From Bacteroidaceae bacterium (GTDB lineage: Bacteria; Bacteroidota; Bacteroidia; Bacteroidales; Barnesiellaceae_A), in NCBI GenBank assembly GCA_017522135.1, contig JAFXAB010000035.1, positions 1-43,153 on the forward strand: a DNA stretch of 43,153 bases. The letters run 5' to 3'. The notes beneath the pieces were generated by a model. That model was not told where the DNA came from. It searched no databases and was given only the letters and a program-made list of their open reading frames with translations. A program made the translations under genes and the position numbers. This document shows, in pieces, positions 7,508 to 13,229 of this stretch; position 1 is the first letter of the stretch, and each line of letters starts with the position of its first letter.

Positions 7508-7993
7508 ATGATATCACTTATAGTAGCCGTTGCAACCAACGGAGCCATAGGCAAGCAACAGGACTTATTGTGCCACTTGCCCAATGATTTGAAACGTTTC
7601 AAGGCCATAACGCTGGGACACACCATCGTTATGGGTCGTCGCACATTCGAGTCTTTGCCCAAGGGTGCATTGCCCGGTCGTACCAATGTCGTGGTGACAC
7701 GCAAGGCAGATGCTTCGTGGGATAATACTGTAGTTGTAAATTCTATCGAGGAGGTGTTGGCCGATAGTGCCGAAAAAGAGTTGTTTGTGATAGGAGGAGG
7801 TATGCTCTATAAGCAGACAATCGACCGTGCCGACCGCCTTTATATCACACACATACATCATGAGTTTCCCGATGCCGACACTTTCTTTCCGGAGTTAAAC
7901 TATGATGAGTGGGTTGAGGCAGAGCGAGAAGATCACCATGCCGACGAGCGTCATCCATACGATTATTCATTTGTTACTTACCGACGTAAATAG
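7508..7993 (+). CDS. Dihydrofolate reductase
   Basis: A 161-aa enzyme reducing dihydrofolate to tetrahydrofolate with NADPH. I start at the ATG at 7508 (MISLIVAVATNGAIG), which aligns with known DHFRs; the longer frame from 7472 overlaps thyA. Asp27 in LPNDLKRF, the GRRTFESL NADPH-binding segment and VIGGGMLY are present. The residue aligned with the highly conserved Trp22 of E. coli DHFR is Cys (codon TGC at 7571-7573, in LLCHLP). This is unusual for a chromosomal enzyme paired with thyA. It ends 15 nt before a strong bidirectional terminator. Confidence 0.96.
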   Translation: MISLIVAVATNGAIGKQQDLLCHLPNDLKRFKAITLGHTIVMGRRTFESLPKGALPGRTNVVVTRKADASWDNTVVVNSIEEVLADSAEKELFVIGGGMLYKQTIDRADRLYITHIHHEFPDADTFFPELNYDEWVEAEREDHHADERHPYDYSFVTYRRK

Positions 7994-8007
7994 CAAATAA
8001 AGTATAG

Positions 8008-8049
8008 AAAAACCGCAGTCCTTAAACTTCTTCAAGGGCTGCGGTTTTT
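8008..8049. terminator. Bidirectional terminator between dfrA and the PepSY-like gene
   Basis: The stem AAAAACCGCAG-CCTT pairs with AAGG-CTGCGGTTTTT around a short loop, giving a T5 run on both strands. It separates the convergent genes ending at 7993 and 8062. Confidence 0.88.
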
Positions 8050-8061
8050 CTTGTGTTCTTG

Positions 8062-8517
8062 TCAATCATCCCAATGAATGGCTATATTCCCGTCTAAATC
8101 GAAGTATAGCTCGGTGGTGGGAGTCGTTGCCAACTCAACAACGTAACCTACCGAGGTTCGGGCTATACAACTTATTCCGGCCAAAGGATAGTTCTCTTCG
8201 AGATAGTTGCGTATCTTCTCGGGAAGTACACCCTGTATGAGTTGTGCAGGTAAGATAGCAGCTTTGCTATCTATTTCCTGCCAACGTCCGTCGCTATAGA
8301 AATCTATCTCATAGCCATTGTCAAGTCTTACCTCGAAGAGCGGTTCTTCATCGTGACGTTCGGCCGAGGCGACAAGATTGTCGGGGAAATACTTTTGCAA
8401 GAAAGCCTGTGCAGTGGCAGGCAAGTCGGTAAAGTAGATTGTCTCATGTTCATTACAAGCCAAGTAGCCCGAGCACACAATAAGTATTGTGGCAATAATC
8501 AATATTTGTCTTTTCAT
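8062..8517 (-). CDS. PepSY-like lipoprotein
   Basis: A 151-aa predicted lipoprotein (hydrophobic N-terminus, lipobox-like GYLAC, Cys21). The mature part shows two repeats of the PepSY-like/DUF2874 pattern: LPATAQAFLQKYFPD...YEIDFYSDGRWQEID, then LPEKIRNYLEENYPL...YVVELATTPTTELYFDLDGNI. Each is a helix followed by a beta-meander, as in BLIP-like proteins common in Bacteroidetes. These domains are thought to act as inhibitors or chaperones in the periplasm, but the target here is unknown. Upstream at 8593-8697 is a short promoter-terminator unit that could act as an attenuated leader for this gene. Confidence 0.8.
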   Translation of the reverse strand: MKRQILIIATILIVCSGYLACNEHETIYFTDLPATAQAFLQKYFPDNLVASAERHDEEPLFEVRLDNGYEIDFYSDGRWQEIDSKAAILPAQLIQGVLPEKIRNYLEENYPLAGISCIARTSVGYVVELATTPTTELYFDLDGNIAIHWDD

Positions 8518-8592
8518 GATTTTTTTATTTTTACAACACGCACACGTTGTAAAAAGTTCATGAAAAATGTAAAGAAATATCGGGATGGTTGG

Positions 8593-8676
8593 TTATAATG
8601 ATGGGTAATAGTAGGTACAAAAAAAATTGATTGTCTCCCGACAACCAATCTTCGTTAACCTTAATTCTAATACCAT
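8593..8676 (-). other. Possible leader ORF (27 codons) spanning a terminator
   Basis: Downstream of a good minus-strand promoter (8690-8720), an ATG at 8676 opens a 27-codon frame (starts MVLELRLTKIGCRE) ending with TAA at 8593. The frame crosses the intrinsic terminator at 8619-8649. It could be a translated leader peptide controlling read-through into the PepSY-like gene, or the frame may be chance within a small RNA. There is no ribosome-binding site to help decide, which is usual for this phylum. Confidence 0.4.
8619..8649 (-). terminator. Intrinsic terminator of a short minus-strand transcript
   Basis: Read on the minus strand, ATTGGTTGTC pairs with GACAATCAAT (one G-U pair) around a GGGA loop, followed by eight T residues. 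It lies only about 40 nt downstream of a strong promoter, with no ordinary gene between. Confidence 0.85.
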
Positions 8677-8689
8677 GAAAAACACGATG

Positions 8690-8720
8690 CAAAGGTAGGG
8701 GTTTTTTCTTATTTGTCAAT
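8690..8720 (-). promoter_or_regulatory. Promoter of the short transcript at 8619-8685
   Basis: TACCTTTG followed by CA (-7 box, 8690-8697) is preceded by ATTG (8717-8720) at 19-nt spacing on the minus strand, a near-consensus Bacteroidetes promoter. Confidence 0.7.
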
Positions 8721-8790
8721 ACTTTACACCGAGTAATTTGTTGTATTTAACAATTTTTATGAATGACTGGGCTTGAGAGTCATTGTTGAG

Positions 8791-10611
8791 CTACTTTTTT
8801 ATCACCATTTCGCAGTTGGCGCAGTCAAAGTGGAGTGTCAGGTCGACGTTGCCATGTCGCAGAATGAGGGGTGCGACGAGGTTTTTGCCTTGCGGAGTCT
8901 TGAGGCAAGCACCTAAATAATGGCGTATGCAGTGGCGTGTACGCATTAGTTCGCTTTCGCGAGGATGAGAAAGTTCAAATGCCGGTGCCATCTTTTTTAC
9001 ACCATGATTTTGATAGAATGTTTCGGCCAGCGGGTTGGCGATATTGGCACGATAGTCTACGCTTGAAGTGTGCCATAAAGGTTGTCCATTGGGGTGCTTG
9101 CGGCGGTCGGGGCGATAGGCCAATCGGCGAGCACGGTCAAACCATTCGATGGCTTCTCTGCGCCATGAAGATAGATGAGAGGGTGGAATGAAGTAATCTT
9201 TTTGTAGGGCTATCTCAATGCGAGTGGCCCGATAGGGGGTGTTGCCAAGTTTGCTTAGCTCTTGGCGTTGTCTCTCGGCCTGAGGTGTGCGACTCAGACT
9301 CTTCTCGACATTGCAACGGTGTGTAATGTGTGTCTTGCCGTCGCTGATGGTGAGGGCAAATCCTTCGGGCTGTTCCGATAGAGTTATCTCTATCTCGATG
9401 TGACGTTGTGCAGTAGGGCGTTGTAGAGTGTTGTCAAATTCATGGTCGCTGTTGCGGTATATTGCTGTGCCTTTTTCTATGCTTTGTGCCGAGGCAGTGT
9501 GCATGGTATTGGCATCGGCGCGGTTTACACGAAAACCATGGAAATTTCCCTCTTTGTCGATGTAGCATAGTCCGTCGCCGTTATGCAACTCTACATTGCC
9601 ATTGTAGCGGTAGGTGCGGTTGTTTATCACGCCTTGTATTGTACCTATATATTCGCCCATAGACTTGGGTGAGTGGGGTTGTATGATAGGTTGGGGTGTG
9701 CGACCATCGAGGAAGTAATGGGTAAATCCGCGATTGAAACTCTTGTGAGGATTGGGTGTGAATGTAATGGTAGAGATTCCATCGGAGGCGCGGTATAATT
9801 CATCGCTGCGACGAGCTATGATGCGGTCTATCTCTTGGCGATAGTATGCCGTGATATTCTTGACATAGGCAATATCTTTGAGGCGTCCTTCGATTTTGAA
9901 TGACGATGCACCGGCATCAATCAACTCTTCAAGACGAGAACTCTGATTGAGGTCTTTGAGCGAAAGCAGATGCTTGTCGCGAGCAATAGTCTTGCCGTTG
10001 CCATCGATGAGTGTGTAGGGTAGGCGACAACATTGGGCACACTCGCCGCGGTTGGCACTGCGCCCGTTGAGAGCTGCACTCAGGTAACACTGTCCGCTAT
10101 AGCTTACGCACAATGCACCGTGAACAAACACTTCAAGGGGAACATCGGTGTGTTGTGCAATATTGCGTATGGTGTCGAGTGATAGCTCGCGTGCCAACAC
10201 AACTTGAGAGAAACCTGCATCGGCCAGAAATTGTACCTTCTCGGGGGTGCGATTGTCGCACTGAGTACTTGCGTGTAGTGCAATAGGGGGGAGATCGAGC
10301 TCAAGTAGTGCCATGTCTTGTACTATCAAGGCGTCGACACCGGCATCGTATAACTCATATATGATGCGACGAGCGTCTTCCAACTCATCCTTGTAAAGGA
10401 TGGTGTTGAGTGCAACATACACGCGGGCATTGTATATGTGGGCAAACGAGCATAGTCGCTCTATGTCGGCTGTAGTACATCCGGCTGCTGCGCGAGCTCC
10501 ATAGCGCGGTGCTCCTATGTATACAGCATCGGCTCCATGTAGTATGGCTTCAATGCCTGTTTCGACATTTTTGGCAGGGGCCAAAAGTTCTATTGCACGA
10601 CGTTGTTTCAT
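8791..10611 (-). CDS. U32-family RNA-hydroxylation protein (RlhA/TrhP-like)
   Basis: A 606-aa protein of the U32 family, annotated by tradition as a collagenase or peptidase. Characterised long members (RlhA, TrhP) are needed for prephenate-dependent hydroxylation of 23S rRNA C2501 or of tRNA uridine-34. The TIM-barrel N-terminus (ELLAPAKNVETGIEAILHGADAVYIG) and a cysteine set (Cys168, Cys175, Cys191, Cys194) of the kind that binds an Fe-S cluster in U32 relatives are visible. The length and the C-terminal extension, with its own Cys residues (RHYLGAC, CANCEM), fit the RlhA-like DUF3656 architecture better than short TrhP. Which RNA is modified cannot be decided here. The gene lies 39 nt after an S4-domain RNA-binding protein. 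Confidence 0.82.
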   Translation of the reverse strand: MKQRRAIELLAPAKNVETGIEAILHGADAVYIGAPRYGARAAAGCTTADIERLCSFAHIYNARVYVALNTILYKDELEDARRIIYELYDAGVDALIVQDMALLELDLPPIALHASTQCDNRTPEKVQFLADAGFSQVVLARELSLDTIRNIAQHTDVPLEVFVHGALCVSYSGQCYLSAALNGRSANRGECAQCCRLPYTLIDGNGKTIARDKHLLSLKDLNQSSRLEELIDAGASSFKIEGRLKDIAYVKNITAYYRQEIDRIIARRSDELYRASDGISTITFTPNPHKSFNRGFTHYFLDGRTPQPIIQPHSPKSMGEYIGTIQGVINNRTYRYNGNVELHNGDGLCYIDKEGNFHGFRVNRADANTMHTASAQSIEKGTAIYRNSDHEFDNTLQRPTAQRHIEIEITLSEQPEGFALTISDGKTHITHRCNVEKSLSRTPQAERQRQELSKLGNTPYRATRIEIALQKDYFIPPSHLSSWRREAIEWFDRARRLAYRPDRRKHPNGQPLWHTSSVDYRANIANPLAETFYQNHGVKKMAPAFELSHPRESELMRTRHCIRHYLGACLKTPQGKNLVAPLILRHGNVDLTLHFDCANCEMVIKK

Positions 10612-10650
10612 CTTATGAGGTAGGGTGTTTTTTATAGAGGCATGGGCCTG

Positions 10651-11034
10651 TTATTTGCGTTTGGTTGTTTTGGCTGTGGGGCGTGAAGACTTTTGGGGTG
10701 TGGTAGGTTTCTTGGCACCGGTCGAGGGCTTACTATTGCGCACAGCACCGCGTTGTCCGGCGCGTCGTGTAGGTTGTTCTTCGTTTGTCTCGGTGTTGCG
10801 AGGCGGTCCCCAGCGATGTTTTTTGGGGCGTGCTTCACGGGGTACAAATGCCAGATGCTCGCCATCGATACGTACATTGTCGTTTTCTACGACTTTATCT
10901 CCGGGAGAAGCAATGCGATTGTTTATGGTGACGCGCTGGTCTTCTATGAGTTTATCGGCCTCGCGACGAGAACAGAAACCATAGTCGCTGATATACTTGT
11001 TGATGCGTACTCCTTCGTTGTTTTTATTGTTCAT
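10651..11034 (-). CDS. S4-domain RNA-binding protein with basic disordered tail
   Basis: A 127-aa protein. Residues 9-58 form an S4 RNA-binding domain (RINKYISDYGFCSRREADKL) that closely resembles the N-terminal domain of RluF/RluB pseudouridine synthases. The synthase domain is absent: after about residue 65 the protein becomes a Lys/Arg/Pro/Thr-rich low-complexity tail ending KTTKRK. It is therefore an RNA-binding protein without visible catalytic activity, perhaps a ribosome-associated factor derived from an RluF-like enzyme. The gene lies between murI (43-nt gap) and the U32 gene (39-nt gap) and is probably co-transcribed with both. The frame is intact, so this is not an obvious pseudogene. 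Confidence 0.82.
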   Translation of the reverse strand: MNNKNNEGVRINKYISDYGFCSRREADKLIEDQRVTINNRIASPGDKVVENDNVRIDGEHLAFVPREARPKKHRWGPPRNTETNEEQPTRRAGQRGAVRNSKPSTGAKKPTTPQKSSRPTAKTTKRK

Positions 11035-11077
11035 CTTTTTTGTGGTGGGATTATATTGCTTGGTGATTTACTTACTC

Positions 11078-11917
11078 TTATCCCAACTCTATTTGTTGGG
11101 CTGTTATGGTGTCTTGCAAAAACAGTGTTGCCGTCTCGGTAAACTTTTTACTTGACTCTGTTGTGAGAAAGGTGCAACGTCCGTTGCGAGCACATTTTTG
11201 TTCTATCTCGGGGTGTCGATATAGGTAGTCTTTGAGGCTGTTTGCTACAAGATTGCCTTGTGATAGTATATTGATGTGTGAGGGCAGATGCTTGTGAATA
11301 AGATTGTATAGCAAAGGATAGTGTGTACAACCCAATATCACTGTGTCAATAAGTGGGCTTTGTGCAAGCAATTGGTCGATGTATTTTTTGACGAAGAAGT
11401 CTGTCCCTTCACTGTTTATTTCGTTATTTTCGATGAGGGGTACCCATAATGGGCATGCTTGACCATGTATGGTGTATTGAGGATATAGCTTGGCAACTTC
11501 GGCGGTGTATGATTCCGAGTTGATAGTGCCGGGTGTACCCAGCAGACCTATATGACCATTGTGGGTAACGGTGTCGAGAATTTCGACCGTAGGACGTATT
11601 ACGCCCAAGACACGACGGTTAGGGTCGATATGAGGGAGGTCGTTTTGTTGTATCGAGCGTAGAGCCTTGGCCGATGCTGTGTTGCAGGCCAATATTACCA
11701 ATTGACACCCTTGGTTGAAGAGGTATTGTACGGCCTCGAGCGTAAAGCGATATACAATCTCAAATGAGCGTGTTCCGTATGGGGCTCGGGCATTGTCACC
11801 CAAGTATATATAGTCATACTGAGGTAGTGTGCGTCGTATCTCCGAAAGGATGGTAAGTCCGCCGTACCCCGAGTCAAAGATACCGATGGGTGCTTTAGAA
11901 TTAATCTCTTGCAACAT
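11078..11917 (-). CDS. murI: Glutamate racemase
   Basis: A 279-aa cofactor-independent racemase providing D-glutamate for peptidoglycan. I start at the ATG at 11917 (MLQEINSKAPIGIFDSG), since the family begins just before the GIFDSGYGG motif. The longer frame from 11968 would run through the upstream terminator hairpin. The two catalytic cysteines are in ILACNTASA (Cys78) and VILGCTHYPLL, and DNARAPYG is present. The gene stands downstream of the bamA-ompH cluster, as is common in Bacteroidetes, but a terminator (11936-11974) separates them, so it may have its own weak promoter or depend on read-through. Confidence 0.96.
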   Translation of the reverse strand: MLQEINSKAPIGIFDSGYGGLTILSEIRRTLPQYDYIYLGDNARAPYGTRSFEIVYRFTLEAVQYLFNQGCQLVILACNTASAKALRSIQQNDLPHIDPNRRVLGVIRPTVEILDTVTHNGHIGLLGTPGTINSESYTAEVAKLYPQYTIHGQACPLWVPLIENNEINSEGTDFFVKKYIDQLLAQSPLIDTVILGCTHYPLLYNLIHKHLPSHINILSQGNLVANSLKDYLYRHPEIEQKCARNGRCTFLTTESSKKFTETATLFLQDTITAQQIELG

Positions 11918-11935
11918 AGGTTGTTTATTGGTAAA

Positions 11936-11974
11936 AAAGCTGTATCGGGTATTATAAAGCCCCGACACAGCTTT
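11936..11974 (-). terminator. Terminator after the uppS-bamA-ompH cluster
   Basis: AAAGCTGT-A-TCGGG pairs with CCCGA-C-ACAGCTTT around a 10-nt loop. On the minus strand the stem is followed by six T residues. It lies 42 nt beyond the stop of the second ompH gene. Confidence 0.82.
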
Positions 11975-12016
11975 GTGGTTCTTAACGTTTGTCGGGTTGC
12001 CCCGTTAGTGTCTTGT

Positions 12017-12517
12017 TTATTGGATGCCCAATTTGGTCTTTACAAGGGGGGTAACATCTTCATTTCCTACGCCTTTGTAGTATGCTGCATTGGCATCAAA
12101 AATATAGGTAAAGCCGTTTTCGCTACCTACGGTGTTGATGGCATCCATCAATTTTTGTTGAATGGGTACCATGAGCTCTTCTTGTTTTTTGGCGAGGTCT
12201 TGTTCAACGATTTGGCGGAAACTTTGTATGCGTTGATCCATGGCTTGAAGCTCTTCGTAGCGACGTACTTTGATGGCTTCGGGTATAGTATCGCCCATAG
12301 ATTGAAGTTCAAGATATTTCTTTTGGAAATCTTCTTGGAGCTTTACATACTCATCCTCATAGCGTTTTGTGAGGTCTTGGAATTGTTTTTCTGCCTCGGC
12401 GCGTTCTGGCATGGCTGCCAATACTTCGCCTGTGTTTACAGTGCCAAATTTGAATGTTTGTGCTACCATTGTGAGAGGCAAGCAGCACATGATGGCAATA
12501 AATAGTTTTTTAAGCAT
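12017..12517 (-). CDS. OmpH/Skp family periplasmic chaperone (second copy)
   Basis: A 166-aa secreted protein with a signal peptide ending in VAQ. It has the OmpH/Skp layout: a short beta segment FKFGTVNTGEVLAAMPE, a long charged alpha-helical coiled coil (about residues 40-125), then a C-terminal segment FTYIFDANAAYYKG that closes the body. Skp proteins hold unfolded outer-membrane proteins in the periplasm before delivery to BamA, which is encoded upstream. It is the second of two tandem ompH genes, 59 nt after the first. It may have its own promoter (12563-12570). Confidence 0.92.
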   Translation of the reverse strand: MLKKLFIAIMCCLPLTMVAQTFKFGTVNTGEVLAAMPERAEAEKQFQDLTKRYEDEYVKLQEDFQKKYLELQSMGDTIPEAIKVRRYEELQAMDQRIQSFRQIVEQDLAKKQEELMVPIQQKLMDAINTVGSENGFTYIFDANAAYYKGVGNEDVTPLVKTKLGIQ

Positions 12518-12562
12518 GATATTTTTTTTAAAAATTTATATTCCTTGTTGTATTTCGGCATG

Positions 12563-12570
12563 CAAATGTA
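12563..12570 (-). promoter_or_regulatory. Possible internal promoter for the second ompH
   Basis: TACATTTG on the minus strand fits the -7 consensus, in the short gap between the two ompH genes. The -33 region is weak. Confidence 0.4.
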
Positions 12571-12576
12571 CGTATA

Positions 12577-13092
12577 TTATTTTGAATATCCCAATTTTGC
12601 CAATACATCGTTGCTAATATCGGCTTTGGGTGAAGCAAATATAATTTCGGTCGAGGATGCACGATCTATGACCATCATATAGCCGCGTTCTTCCGATAGT
12701 TTCTTGACGGCATTGTATATGTCGTCTTGTATGGGTTTCATGAGGCTTTCGCGTTTTTTATACAATTCTCCTTCGGGGCCAAAGTATTTGCGACGCAATT
12801 CCATTACTTCTTGTTCTTTGGCTTTTACTTCGTCGGCTCGTTGTTGTTTCATTTCGTCGGTGAGGAATACCATGTCGGCCTGGTAGTTTTTAAATAACGT
12901 TTCGGCCTCTTTGGTAAGGTCGTCACACTCTTTCTGCCAGCGTTTGGCCACTTGGTTGAGCTGTTCGTTGGCCATCTCGTAAGCGGGAATATTCTTCAAT
13001 ATATATTCCATATCTATAAGTGCATATTTTTGTGCCGATGCACTTGCTATGCCAAGAATCATTGCACTGATGATAATGATAATCTTTTTCAT
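12577..13092 (-). CDS. OmpH/Skp family periplasmic chaperone (first copy)
   Basis: A 171-aa secreted protein with a signal peptide ending SASAQ. KYALIDMEYILKNIP forms the first strand of the Skp body. Residues 40-135 form a charged coiled coil, and the C-terminus (YMMVIDRASSTEIIFASPKADIS) returns to the body, as in the other copy. It differs clearly in sequence from its neighbour, so the duplication is old. It stands between bamA and the second ompH, the usual Bacteroidetes arrangement, and is expected to escort outer-membrane proteins to BamA. Confidence 0.93.
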   Translation of the reverse strand: MKKIIIIISAMILGIASASAQKYALIDMEYILKNIPAYEMANEQLNQVAKRWQKECDDLTKEAETLFKNYQADMVFLTDEMKQQRADEVKAKEQEVMELRRKYFGPEGELYKKRESLMKPIQDDIYNAVKKLSEERGYMMVIDRASSTEIIFASPKADISNDVLAKLGYSK

Positions 13093-13229
13093 AACTTCTC
13101 TTATTAAGGTTGGACAAACTTGTTTTTGCCTTATGACTAAAATAGTGTGGTAAAGTTAAAAATTACGAGTGTAAAATTGGGGTTTTATGGTGTTGTTTTT
13201 AACACTATTAACAAAAAGACACCCTGTTT

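Noticed and set aside
8674..8697. A 7-codon plus-strand ORF ending in the AAAGGTAG region
   Set aside because: It coincides with the reverse complement of a minus-strand -7 box, which explains the sequence better than coding.
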